This document shows positions 12,144-20,415 of a stretch of DNA of 42,792 bases, piece by piece. Origin of the DNA: Bacteroidales bacterium (lineage in GTDB: Bacteria > Bacteroidota > Bacteroidia > Bacteroidales > WCHB1-69). The number at the start of each line of letters is the position of its first letter. Within the stretch, counting starts at the first letter, position 1. The notes under the pieces are model-generated. The model saw only the letters and a list, made by a program, of their open reading frames with translations. It was not told the DNA's origin and ran no database searches. The stretch covers positions 1-42,792 of the forward strand of contig JAFPVR010000124.1 of the NCBI GenBank assembly GCA_017395245.1. Reading direction: 5' to 3'. The position numbers and the translations under genes were made by a program.

Positions 12144-12228
12144 CACTTTTTTTGAATCGAACAGCCCGGCCCTATATTTTTTTTGATTATTTTTATTAAC
12201 AGCTGTTAATTTGCTGATATTCACTATT

Positions 12229-13257
12229 TTATACGGATTCTTCAGGCTGCAGTAATTCCCATAATTTGTCTTTCAGCTCGGTCAATCGCCAGTTTGTGAC
12301 GGCGGAAATGCATAAAACGGGCGCATTTTTCGCTAATTTCGTCTCTAAAGCCGTTGCTTCCTTCTCACTAATGAGGTCGCATTTCGTCACCGCGAGCATC
12401 CAACTCTTGTCCAACAACTCGGGGTTGTATTGCTTCAACTCGTTTTGTAGGATTTTGAGTTCCTTCTTGATCTGGGTCACGGTTTTCACATTCCCGTCCT
12501 CATCGGCGGCAGGGATCATGTACAGTAGGGCTGCGTTGCGTTCGATGTGGCGTAGGAATCGGAGTCCCAATCCCCTGCCTTCGGATGCGCCTTCGATGAT
12601 GCCGGGGATGTCGGCGATGACGAACGACTGGAAGTCGCGGTAGGCTACCATGCCGAGGTTAGGTTTGAGCGTGGTGAACGGATAGTCTGCAATCTTCGGC
12701 CGCGCGTTCGACAGCTGTGTGATGAGCGTGGACTTGCCTGCGTTGGGAAATCCTACTAACCCGATGTCTGCCAATACTTTGAGCTCTAACGATAGCCAAC
12801 CTTCCGTACCCTCTTCGCCTGGTTGCGCGAACCTCGGGGTCTGGTGCGTGGCGTTTTTGAAGTGGACGTTGCCCAATCCGCCACGACCGCCCTTCATGAC
12901 GACTAACTCCTGTCCGTCCTCCAGCACTTCGCCTACGATTTCATCGGTGTCGACGAGGCGGATGATAGTGCCGAGGGGGACTTCGATGTAAGCGTTATCG
13001 CCGTCCTTGCCGAAACATTGGTTCTTCTGGCCGTTGCCTCCATTTTCCGCGAACACATGCTTGGTGTAGCGCAGGTGCAGGAGTGTCCAGAGGTTGCGGT
13101 TGCCGCGTGCGATGACGCTGCCGCCCTTGCCGCCGTCGCCGCCGTCAGGACCCGCCTTCGGGTTGTGTGCCGTCCGCGCCAAGTGAGCCGAACCCGCGCC
13201 GCCGTTGCCGGAACGGCCGTAGATCTTTACGTAGTCGATGAATTGTTCGTCTGCCAT
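12229..13257 (-). CDS. obgE: GTPase Obg (ribosome assembly, 50S)
   Basis: Obg is a GTP-binding protein needed for late 50S subunit assembly and stress signalling. The 342-residue product has the glycine-rich Obg fold at residues 1-155 (RSGNGGAGSAHLAR, GPDGGDGGKGG) and a G domain from about 160. The G domain shows P-loop GFPNAGKST, switch motif DYPFTTLKPNLG, DIPGIIEGA and TKCD. There is no long C-terminal OCT domain, which is normal in this phylum. I chose ATG 13257 (MADEQFIDYVKIYG) because the longer frame needs a TTG and begins inside a heptamer repeat. The 5' leader consists almost wholly of that repeat array. Confidence 0.97.
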   Translation of the reverse strand: MADEQFIDYVKIYGRSGNGGAGSAHLARTAHNPKAGPDGGDGGKGGSVIARGNRNLWTLLHLRYTKHVFAENGGNGQKNQCFGKDGDNAYIEVPLGTIIRLVDTDEIVGEVLEDGQELVVMKGGRGGLGNVHFKNATHQTPRFAQPGEEGTEGWLSLELKVLADIGLVGFPNAGKSTLITQLSNARPKIADYPFTTLKPNLGMVAYRDFQSFVIADIPGIIEGASEGRGLGLRFLRHIERNAALLYMIPAADEDGNVKTVTQIKKELKILQNELKQYNPELLDKSWMLAVTKCDLISEKEATALETKLAKNAPVLCISAVTNWRLTELKDKLWELLQPEESV

Positions 13258-13266
13258 TTGTTTTAG

Positions 13267-13371
13267 TTTCAAGTTTCAAGTTTCAAGTCTCAAGTCTCAA
13301 GTCTTAAGTCTCAAGTCTCAAGTCTCAAGTCTCAAGTCTTAAGTCTTAAGTCTTAAGTCTTAAGTCTTAAG
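13267..13371. repeat. 15-unit heptamer array forming the obgE leader
   Basis: Fifteen uninterrupted 7-bp units (plus-strand order: three TTTCAAG, two TCTCAAG, one TCTTAAG, four TCTCAAG, five TCTTAAG) fill the interval between the obgE promoter and its start codon. It has no spacers, so it is not CRISPR, and it has no coding capacity. Arrays of this type can change length by slippage. Confidence 0.95.
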
Positions 13372-13386
13372 TCTTTCACACGGTGG

Positions 13387-13394
13387 CAAAAGTA
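13387..13394 (-). promoter_or_regulatory. Promoter -7 box of obgE
   Basis: The minus strand reads TACTTTTG (TAnnTTTG). Transcription would start near 13381, at the edge of the heptamer array, 16 nt past the stop of the upstream surface-protein gene. Confidence 0.55.
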
Positions 13395-13409
13395 CGATTT
13401 TTCGGGACA

Positions 13410-16400
13410 TCATCGTATTAATGTCACGTTGCCCTTTATTTCCGTTTCGTCGCCGTCTTTGCAGGTGCCCTTGAAGTACCAGTCGTAGGTGGCGCGGGGG
13501 CACTCCTGGCCCTTGAAGGTGCCATCCCAGCCGATGGTGTTGTCCCGCGTCTCGAATAGCTTCTCGCCCCAGCGGTTGTAGACCACGAAGTAGCACTCCT
13601 CCAAGATGTCGCTGCGCACGTACAGAACGTCGTTCACCCCGTCGCCGTTGGGCGTGAAACTGTTCGGGATGAAGACGAACGGTGTGCTGCACGTGATGGG
13701 CTGCACCGTGATGGTGACGGTGTCGCTTTTGACGCAGCCGAACGTGTCGGTGACGGTGACGGTGTACGTCATGGTCGTGTCCGGAGTTACAAGGGTGTTG
13801 GGCAGGTTTGGTGTTGTCATATCGATTGAGGGCGACCATTGGTAGGTGTATTCGGTGCCGTAATCTGTTGCGTGCAAGGTCGTTTCGTGGTAGGCGACAA
13901 CCAAGCACGGCTCACACCAAGCGTCCAAACCCTGCGAAAAAGTACCCTCCCGCACGGTGATGAATCCACCCGCAGTGGCGGTACAACCAAGGGCATCTGT
14001 TACGGTAACTTCGTAAGAGGTAGAGTGTTGCGGAGTCACTTGCGGATTTGCGCCGCTGTAGGTGCTTCCGTCGCCGAGCTGCCATGTATATTGGTAAGGC
14101 GAAATTCCGCCGCTGCAGGTGACACCCAACTCAAGGTAGTCTTCAAAGCAGCGAAGGTAGTCCTGATTTCCGGAAATGCTCACATGGATGACGGTCACGG
14201 GGAAGGCGTAGATGCGTGTGCACTCGTCGGTGGTGACACGCACGTAGTAAGTGTGCGTAGATGTCGGCGTTACCGTTATTGAATTGGTTCCTGTGGCTAT
14301 AATATGTTGGAAATCAGCCGTCTCCGACCATTCGATATGGTAGATGTCGGCACTTTGGGCGGTGACGGTCATCGTGGCTGTGTTGCCGAGACAAATCATG
14401 GAATCACCGGTCAGGGTGGCATCCAACGAATGCACATCGACGTATTGCGTGATCGTGTCTACGCAGGCGGAGGTGGAGGCGATGAGCGTGTAAGTGGTTG
14501 ATTGCTCTGGAGTTGCAATTGGATTGGAGATGCCAGGATTGCTTAATGATTCGGCAGGAGACCAAAGATAATCAACACCGACAGACGGCGGGAGTCCGAT
14601 TTCGGCAAAGTCGCCCTCGCACATTGGGACGGTGGGCAGTGTGGAGGTGGTGTTGGCGAGCACCAGAATCCGCTTCCGCAGCGTGTCGGCTATGTTGCAG
14701 CTGCCCAAGTCCTGCACCACGAGCGTCACCTCATAGTATCCAGTGCTTGCATAAAGATGGTTGGGCTCCCACTGTGTAGAGGTTGAGCCATCGCCGAAAT
14801 TCCATGTTATAGCAGTCTGTGAACTAATAAGTTGCGAGTAATTTTCAAAGAAGACCGTGTCGGGGAGGCAGACAACGTTGGGCATGAGGAAGTCGGCGAC
14901 AACCACAGGCATGTTAAAGTCAATTTTGATGGCGCCTAGGTTGCAGTTGGTGCTGCCGTTGACATTGGAGTAGGCTCCCGGTGTGGTCGGGAAGGTGCTC
15001 TGTCCGCCGCAGCCCGCGCAGACGGCTTGGTAGATTCGGCCGTGCTTGTCGAAACGGCTTGTGCCGCCGTCAACGTGCTCCCGTGCGCTGCTGGCTGCGC
15101 CGCCGAGATAGGTGGCGTACACTAAGTTGGCGGCGTCATCGCTGAGGGCCATGAAGTAGAAGTCGCTGCCGTCAGTGGTGGTTTGGAAGGCGTCGGCCGT
15201 GACGGGCAGCCCGTTGGTGCCGCCGAAGCCGTTCAATTGCTGCGAGCCCCAGCCCGAAAGGTAGATGTTGTTGCAATAATCAACCATTAGCGCGGTGGGC
15301 GAAATGTCGGGACCGCCGTTGCCGCTGCCGAATGCCGTGGACCACAATACATTCGTGAGATCCTTCGACAGCTTTGTCAAAAACTGTCCGCCGCCCGGCA
15401 CGTAGTAGGCGGCATTCTGCACCCACTGCATCCCGTCGGCGTACGTTTGCCCCAAGACATGTGGGAAATCCTCGTCATCGCCTTTGATGAGGTAGGCTTG
15501 GTCGTAGTTCGTTTTGCCGAGGTAGGTGCTGTGCAACAGGTAGTTGCCGTTGGCGGAGATATGCGCCACGAAGCCGTCGGAAATGTTGGCACTGTCGGCG
15601 TAAGCTGACTGCAAGGCGTTGGCCGTTATGGGCAGATTCGGGGAGGTGGTGCCGCCGCAGAAATAGACGCTCTTGTCGGCTGCGAGATACAGACTGTAGC
15701 CCGCATCGAGCCCCGAACCGCCGTAGAGTGCGCTCCAGACCAGAGTGGACAAATCTTGGCTCATTTTGAAGACACAGACTTTCTGCTTGCCAGAACTATC
15801 TGGCACATAGATGTTTGACGTGGTTGGAAAGTTCAAGGAATGGGTGGAGGAAACCACATAGACATTGCTGTTCTCATCCACGATGATTTCACCCCGGTTG
15901 TCGTCGGCGTAGTTGATGCGCAGTCCGTTGGCCGTGTTGATGCCGTCGTTACCCGTGCCCCCAATGTAGGTGGAGGCGGGCAATTGCGCTCCGTCTGCAC
16001 TTAGCTTGGCGATGAAGATGTCCGAGCCGCTGAGAAACTTCATCGAGGTGGAGAGTGTTGTGTTGGGACCGCCGTTGAAGGTGGTGTCGTAGGCACCGGA
16101 GGTGGCGGGGAAGTCGGTGGAACCGGTGGTGCCGAAGATGTAGAGTTCGTCGTTGTCGTTCACGTGCAGGCTGTGCGGGATGTCGGCCACGGTGCCGCCG
16201 AGGTAGGTAGCATAGTGGAGAAAGCTGCCGGTGGCGTCGAATTTGGAGATGGAGACATCCACCTGCCCGGCGAAGTCGAGTTGGTAGGCACCGAGGGTGA
16301 CGGGGTAGCCGTTGCCGAACACGATGCCGCCGCCGTAGAGGTTGCCGTGCGAGTCGTAAGTTGCCGTGTAACCCCAATTGTCGGATGTGGAGCCTGAATA

Positions 16401-17159
16401 GGTGGAGAAGACCACCGTCGGGTCGATGACCAACGGCAGGGTGGGGGAGTAGTCACCAAGTTCAAAGGAGACGATATTGCCGCGCAGCCGGTAAGAACAG
16501 GAAACGGTCAGTGTATCTCCTTGGTTGTTAATCTGATAGGCATACGGAGCCAATTCCAGTACTCTGTCCACAGCCGTATGCAGTAGCAGTTGTTCGCCAG
16601 CTTTGGTGATACTTTCCAGCCCGTCGTAGCGCAGCTGGATTTGTCCGGGGTCGCCGCCCGGCGCAATGTGGAACTCGTATTTGAAATAGTCGTTCTCCTC
16701 TAAAAAGAAAAGGTCGATGTTGTTGTACAATTGTCTGTATTGCAATGTGTTGTATGCGGATACATGCGATGCCCAGTGCTTCGGGTCGCGGCCGAGAAAG
16801 TAGTTGTAGTAATGCTTGTAAGGGTCAAGACCGTTGATTTCCGGTGTGGAGTTGGCGTTGACGAAGGTAATGCGGTAGGCCGCAGCGTCAATGAGGGTGT
16901 TGGGAAGTGGTTTGCCTTCGTGCTTCGCTTCGTGGAAATTCTGCAGCTGCTGGGGATGCAACTGCGTGACGGTGAGAGCATTGTTCTCAAAGAAGAGATT
17001 GCCGCTGTTGGTGCGGGCGGCAAAACGGACTTGCGCATCCCATTGTCCGAGGTTCTGTACGAACTCCCAATGCCGCGCCGTCAGCGTGTCGGCGGGCTTG
17101 CGCGCGAACAGCGTCGCGATCGGCAATAACAGCAACAGGATTGTGTACAGTCTCCTCAT
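13410..17159 (-). CDS. SBBP/PKD surface protein with T9SS type B (gliding-associated) C-terminal domain
   Basis: The product is 1,249 residues. After the signal peptide (MRRLYTILLLLLPIATLFA) comes a DUF7948-like N-terminal domain (FVQNLGQWDAQVRFAARTNSG, to about residue 230). Then come SBBP beta-propeller repeats (about 245-720, with motifs YLGGTVADIPHSLHV and STYIGGTGNDG), a PKD domain (WNFGDGSTSTQWEPNHLYAS), and several Ig/PKD-like modules. It ends in a TIGR04131-type domain (FIPNSFTPNGDGVNDVLYV, VYNRWGEKLFE). This C-terminus is the type B signal for the type IX secretion system, so the protein is probably exported and surface-held. The frame extends 47 codons further upstream, but I place the start at 17159: a signal peptide begins there and the promoter lies between the two candidate starts. 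Ligand and role are unknown. Confidence 0.93.
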   Translation of the reverse strand: MRRLYTILLLLLPIATLFARKPADTLTARHWEFVQNLGQWDAQVRFAARTNSGNLFFENNALTVTQLHPQQLQNFHEAKHEGKPLPNTLIDAAAYRITFVNANSTPEINGLDPYKHYYNYFLGRDPKHWASHVSAYNTLQYRQLYNNIDLFFLEENDYFKYEFHIAPGGDPGQIQLRYDGLESITKAGEQLLLHTAVDRVLELAPYAYQINNQGDTLTVSCSYRLRGNIVSFELGDYSPTLPLVIDPTVVFSTYSGSTSDNWGYTATYDSHGNLYGGGIVFGNGYPVTLGAYQLDFAGQVDVSISKFDATGSFLHYATYLGGTVADIPHSLHVNDNDELYIFGTTGSTDFPATSGAYDTTFNGGPNTTLSTSMKFLSGSDIFIAKLSADGAQLPASTYIGGTGNDGINTANGLRINYADDNRGEIIVDENSNVYVVSSTHSLNFPTTSNIYVPDSSGKQKVCVFKMSQDLSTLVWSALYGGSGLDAGYSLYLAADKSVYFCGGTTSPNLPITANALQSAYADSANISDGFVAHISANGNYLLHSTYLGKTNYDQAYLIKGDDEDFPHVLGQTYADGMQWVQNAAYYVPGGGQFLTKLSKDLTNVLWSTAFGSGNGGPDISPTALMVDYCNNIYLSGWGSQQLNGFGGTNGLPVTADAFQTTTDGSDFYFMALSDDAANLVYATYLGGAASSAREHVDGGTSRFDKHGRIYQAVCAGCGGQSTFPTTPGAYSNVNGSTNCNLGAIKIDFNMPVVVADFLMPNVVCLPDTVFFENYSQLISSQTAITWNFGDGSTSTQWEPNHLYASTGYYEVTLVVQDLGSCNIADTLRKRILVLANTTSTLPTVPMCEGDFAEIGLPPSVGVDYLWSPAESLSNPGISNPIATPEQSTTYTLIASTSACVDTITQYVDVHSLDATLTGDSMICLGNTATMTVTAQSADIYHIEWSETADFQHIIATGTNSITVTPTSTHTYYVRVTTDECTRIYAFPVTVIHVSISGNQDYLRCFEDYLELGVTCSGGISPYQYTWQLGDGSTYSGANPQVTPQHSTSYEVTVTDALGCTATAGGFITVREGTFSQGLDAWCEPCLVVAYHETTLHATDYGTEYTYQWSPSIDMTTPNLPNTLVTPDTTMTYTVTVTDTFGCVKSDTVTITVQPITCSTPFVFIPNSFTPNGDGVNDVLYVRSDILEECYFVVYNRWGEKLFETRDNTIGWDGTFKGQECPRATYDWYFKGTCKDGDETEIKGNVTLIR

Positions 17160-17174
17160 ATTGGAAATTTGGCG

Positions 17175-17205
17175 CAAAGATAGACATTTTCCGGTTATTT
17201 GCAAA
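17175..17205 (-). promoter_or_regulatory. Promoter of the SBBP/PKD protein gene
   Basis: The minus strand has -7 box TATCTTTG (17182-17175) and -33 box TTTG (17205-17202), 19 nt apart, matching the Bacteroidota sigma consensus. It lies inside the 3' end of maf, 16 nt before the ATG at 17159, and supports that start. Confidence 0.7.
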
Positions 17206-17785
17206 CCGCCTCCAACATCGTCCACAACAATCGTGTCGGCAGTCCCATGACGTTGTAATAGGAGCCCCGCACTTCGCGGATACCCACGTAGCCGATCCAT
17301 TCTTGCACGCCGTAGGAGCCGGCTTTGTCGAACGGTTTGTACGTATTAATATAATATTGTATCATGTCATCGGGCAGTCTCTCGAACACGACATCCGTGG
17401 CGCGGTAGTCGGTGAGCGTTTTCTGCGGCGTAGCCACCGTGAGCCCGCTGTACACTGTGTGGGTGTTACCCGAAAGCAGGTGGAGCATCCGTGCGGCATC
17501 GTCGGCATCCTTCGGCTTGCCGATAATCTTCCCGTCGACCACCACGATGGTGTCGCACGCGATGAAGATAGTCTTGGAGTCATACTCCGCCATGTCTATG
17601 GGTGACAGTTTCAGTCGCGACAGGTGCATCACGATATCCTCGGGTGTCCATGCGGGATTGTAGGTTTCCTCCACATCGGTGGTGAGGATTTCGAAGTTCA
17701 CGCCCATGCCCGCGAGGAGCTCGCGCCGCCGTGGGGATTTCGAGGCGAGATAGATCTGGTATTGTTGTAGGTCGGTTAATAACAT
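17195..17785 (-). CDS. maf: Maf family nucleotide pyrophosphatase
   Basis: Maf proteins hydrolyse non-canonical or excess nucleoside triphosphates (dTTP/UTP type) to monophosphate and pyrophosphate, preventing incorporation of odd bases. The 196-residue product has the phosphate-binding motif LASKSPRRRELLAGMG at residues 13-28, the catalytic region IACDTIVVVDGKIIGKP, and RGSYYNVMGLP near the end. Length and motifs are complete. It follows the GH57 gene on the same strand after 139 nt containing two palindromic elements. No clear promoter is visible there, so it may be read through from the glucan genes. Confidence 0.95.
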   Translation of the reverse strand: MLLTDLQQYQIYLASKSPRRRELLAGMGVNFEILTTDVEETYNPAWTPEDIVMHLSRLKLSPIDMAEYDSKTIFIACDTIVVVDGKIIGKPKDADDAARMLHLLSGNTHTVYSGLTVATPQKTLTDYRATDVVFERLPDDMIQYYINTYKPFDKAGSYGVQEWIGYVGIREVRGSYYNVMGLPTRLLWTMLEAVCK

Positions 17786-17803
17786 TTGTTCTGTGATTAA
17801 ATA

Positions 17804-17831
17804 CCCAGGGCTCGCTGGCGCTCACCCTGGG
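17804..17831. repeat. CCCAGGG hairpin element, copy 1
   Basis: CCCAGGG and CCCTGGG arms flank CTCGCTGGCGCTCA. A second copy in the opposite orientation, with the same GTGA/GAGC flanks inside the arms, lies at 23109-23135. Both are intergenic. Confidence 0.7.
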
Positions 17832-17883
17832 TTGACACGTGTCGGGCTTGCAGCCCTTATTGAAAAATCTTTGTTATTGTTTC

Positions 17884-17915
17884 ATGTAGAGACGCAATGC
17901 ATTGCGTCTCTACAT
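17884..17915. repeat. Perfect 32-bp palindrome, GTAGAGACGCAA family, copy 1
   Basis: The half site is ATGTAGAGACGCAATG and its exact reverse complement follows with no spacer. A related copy with an AAAATTTT centre is at 30031-30058. It lies 9 nt before the GH57 stop, on its 3' side, and could act as a hairpin in the transcript. REP-like intergenic repeat. Confidence 0.85.
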
Positions 17916-17924
17916 TTGTTCGTT

Positions 17925-19115
17925 TTATTTGTCCTCCAATTGCAGTTTCACGTCGTTCAGCACGTTCATGTAGTTGATGAAGGCCTGGTAGGGGGAGGAG
18001 TAGACTTCGAAGTTACGTTTCACGAAGCGGTGCTTGAACCATTTGGAACTCATGAAGTTGAAGTGGTCGGCGGCTTGGAGACGGAGCCAGCTGAGCTTGG
18101 CCTCGGGGTTGTCGCACTTCTGGTAGAGCGGCTCCAGTTTGAAGAGCTGCCGGAAGGCTTCCTGCTGAAGTTCGTTGCCAATCCATTCGTTAGTGTCCTT
18201 TTCCTCGCCGGAGCAGGAGATGGGCCACGGAGCGTGCATGGTAGCGGGGCTCAGATCAAGGTCAAGAACCTCCTTCGGGGTCATGAACTCGTAGTTCTCG
18301 TGGGCGGACAGTTGGTTGACCAGTGCCTTGAAGAAATCGAAGATGCCGGTGTCGGCGGTGTAGTGCTCGCCGATGGTCTCATAGTCCCAGAAAAGGTTGA
18401 TGAGCGGCGTGTCGCTCTCAGTGTTGATTTTGTCGAGGAAACGCATGTACTTTTCGGCGGTCAGCGGATACTGGTCCCAGCCTTGGTCGGCGAAGCGAAG
18501 CGTGATGTCGTCGCAGAGCTGGTAGGAGCGCAGCAGCAGGCGAACGTCGGTCTGGTAGGGGTTGCAGTAGAGGTAAGTGGGACTCTTCCAGCCGAGAATG
18601 TGGCGCGCGCCTTCAGTGAGGATGACGCGGTAGCCGGCATTACCTAACCACTCACCGATTTCGTCAGAATAGATAATCTCGGTGTTGCAGAAGGAGATCG
18701 GTTTCACGCCGAAAGTCTCCATCAAGAGATTTTCCTGCAACCGCACCTGCTCCATGAACGCGCTCTCGTTGTAGAGCGAGGCAATGCTGTGGGTGAAGGT
18801 GCTGCCGGTGATTTCCACGCAGCCCGTGGCAATCAACTCCTTGAAGCTTTCGATGACCTCCGGACAGTAGTTCTTGAACAGCATGATGGAGCTGCCCGAG
18901 ATGCTGAAGCTGACGCGGAAGGTGTCGGGATGCTGCTGGATGAGCTCCATGAGCATACGGTTGGCCGGCAGATAGCAACGGTCAGCGAGACGCTTGGTCA
19001 GATACTGGTTCTGATAGTCATCGAAATAGTGGTGATCTTGGTTGATGTCGAAAAAGCGGTACGTGCGCAGACGGTACGGCTGACTGATTTGAAAGTGGAA
19101 ACAGATCTTATTCAT
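17925..19115 (-). CDS. Glycoside hydrolase family 57 (alpha-amylase/glucanotransferase-like)
   Basis: The 396-residue product matches GH57 alpha-glucan enzymes, retaining hydrolases or transferases with a beta/alpha-barrel. Candidate catalytic residues are visible: the nucleophile Glu146 in FCNTEIIYSDEIG and the acid/base Asp244 in FWDYETIGEH. There is no signal peptide, so it should act in the cytoplasm on glycogen or maltodextrin. Its start overlaps the end of the upstream GT4 gene by 8 nt, so the two are translationally coupled. The trio of debranching enzyme, GT4 and GH57 is a familiar Bacteroidales arrangement. The exact activity (hydrolysis, branching or transfer) cannot be read from the sequence. 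Confidence 0.9.
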   Translation of the reverse strand: MNKICFHFQISQPYRLRTYRFFDINQDHHYFDDYQNQYLTKRLADRCYLPANRMLMELIQQHPDTFRVSFSISGSSIMLFKNYCPEVIESFKELIATGCVEITGSTFTHSIASLYNESAFMEQVRLQENLLMETFGVKPISFCNTEIIYSDEIGEWLGNAGYRVILTEGARHILGWKSPTYLYCNPYQTDVRLLLRSYQLCDDITLRFADQGWDQYPLTAEKYMRFLDKINTESDTPLINLFWDYETIGEHYTADTGIFDFFKALVNQLSAHENYEFMTPKEVLDLDLSPATMHAPWPISCSGEEKDTNEWIGNELQQEAFRQLFKLEPLYQKCDNPEAKLSWLRLQAADHFNFMSSKWFKHRFVKRNFEVYSSPYQAFINYMNVLNDVKLQLEDK

Positions 19116-20394
19116 AATGCAACGTTTTTTCGTAAATTTTGACTAATTTCTTGGCCACATACTCCCATTTGAGGTTGTCGACCTCTGCGGCTCCCTCCTC
19201 GGCGAAGAGTTTGGAGAGGGCAGGATAGTGGAGCAGACCATAGATGGCGTCGGCGGTGGCGTCGATGTCCCAGAAATCGACCTTGATGGCGTGGGTGAGC
19301 ACCTCGGAAACACCCGACTGCTTGGAGATGACCACGGGCACGTGGGCGCGCATGGCCTCCAACGGGGAAATTCCGAAAGGCTCTGATATCGAAGGCATTA
19401 CATACACGTCGCTCATGCCGAACATCTTGTTGATGTCATCGCCGCGCAGGAATCCGGTGAAGTGGAAGCGGTCGGCGATACCCAACTCAGCCACCCGCTC
19501 GATGATGTGGGGCATCATGTCGCCGTCGCCGGCCAGCACAAAACGCACGTTGGAATCCTTCTCCAAGACGCGCTTGGCGGTTTCCACGAAATAGTCGGGG
19601 CCTTTCTGGAAGGTGACGCGGCCGAGGAAAGTGACTATCTTCTCGGAGACGAACTTCTGCCGTTCCACCTTTTTCTCGTTGGGTTCCACGGCGTTGTGCA
19701 GTGTGAAGACCTTTTCGGCGGGGATTCCGTATTTGTTGATGACAATGTTGCGGGTGAGGTCGCTGACGGCGCATACCGCATCGGCGGCCATCATACCCTC
19801 CTTCTCCATGCCATAGACGATGTCGTTGTAGTTTTCGCCGCTACGGTCAAACTCGGTGGCGTGGATATGCACCACGAGCGGTTTGCCGGAGGCGCGCTTG
19901 GCGGCGATACCGGCGCGGTAGGTCAGCCAGTCGTGCGCATGGATGAGGTCGAAGTCCTCGTGCTTGGCGATCTCCGCCGCGATGTTTGCGTACTGGTTCA
20001 CCTCCTGCATCAGGTTGGGACCATATTTGCCGGAGAAGATGTATCTGCGCTTCTCGTTGGAACCGCCTTTGAATACGCCGCTTTCAATCTGGTTGATGAC
20101 GTTGTAGTAATCATCAAGTCCCACGTATGGGATGAGATTGCTGTTGACCTGGATGTAGGAGGTCTGTCCGGTACGGGTGAAGAAGTCCGCGCTCTGCGGG
20201 TCTATTTCCACGTCGCTTCCGTTGACGATCTTGACATAAGTGAGGTCCTCGTCGCCGGAAGCATTGGGCATCACGAAGGTGACCTCCACGCCGTTGAGCG
20301 CAAGGCCCTTGGTGAGACCGTAGCAGGCTGTTCCGAGACCGCCGGAGATGTGTGGCGGGAACTCCCATCCGAACATTAATACTTTGATAGCCAT
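19108..20394 (-). CDS. GT4-type glycosyltransferase, glycogen synthase-like
   Basis: The 428-residue product has the GT-B fold. The N-terminal loop HISGGLGTACYGLTKGL lies near residue 15, HAHDWLTYRAG in the middle, and the C-terminal nucleotide-sugar site contains FLGRVTFQKGPDYF and SEPFGISPLEAM. It is probably an alpha-glucan synthase using a nucleotide sugar, given its operon partners, but donor and acceptor cannot be read from the sequence. It starts 21 nt after the debranching enzyme and overlaps the GH57 gene by 8 nt. It is cytoplasmic, with no membrane segments. The full length fits the family. Confidence 0.9.
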   Translation of the reverse strand: MAIKVLMFGWEFPPHISGGLGTACYGLTKGLALNGVEVTFVMPNASGDEDLTYVKIVNGSDVEIDPQSADFFTRTGQTSYIQVNSNLIPYVGLDDYYNVINQIESGVFKGGSNEKRRYIFSGKYGPNLMQEVNQYANIAAEIAKHEDFDLIHAHDWLTYRAGIAAKRASGKPLVVHIHATEFDRSGENYNDIVYGMEKEGMMAADAVCAVSDLTRNIVINKYGIPAEKVFTLHNAVEPNEKKVERQKFVSEKIVTFLGRVTFQKGPDYFVETAKRVLEKDSNVRFVLAGDGDMMPHIIERVAELGIADRFHFTGFLRGDDINKMFGMSDVYVMPSISEPFGISPLEAMRAHVPVVISKQSGVSEVLTHAIKVDFWDIDATADAIYGLLHYPALSKLFAEEGAAEVDNLKWEYVAKKLVKIYEKTLHYE

Positions 20395-20415
20395 AATAGT
20401 ATGTTAAGTGTGGTC

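Noticed and set aside
13267-13371. CRISPR array
   Set aside because: The units are contiguous 7-mers with no spacers, and no cas genes are present.
13360-13908. 182-codon His/Arg-rich minus-strand frame
   Set aside because: It is a shifted-frame shadow of the SBBP/PKD gene, whose correct frame carries recognisable domains throughout.
17160-17300. 47-codon N-terminal extension of the SBBP/PKD protein
   Set aside because: It lies within maf and upstream of a good promoter, and it would bury the signal peptide.
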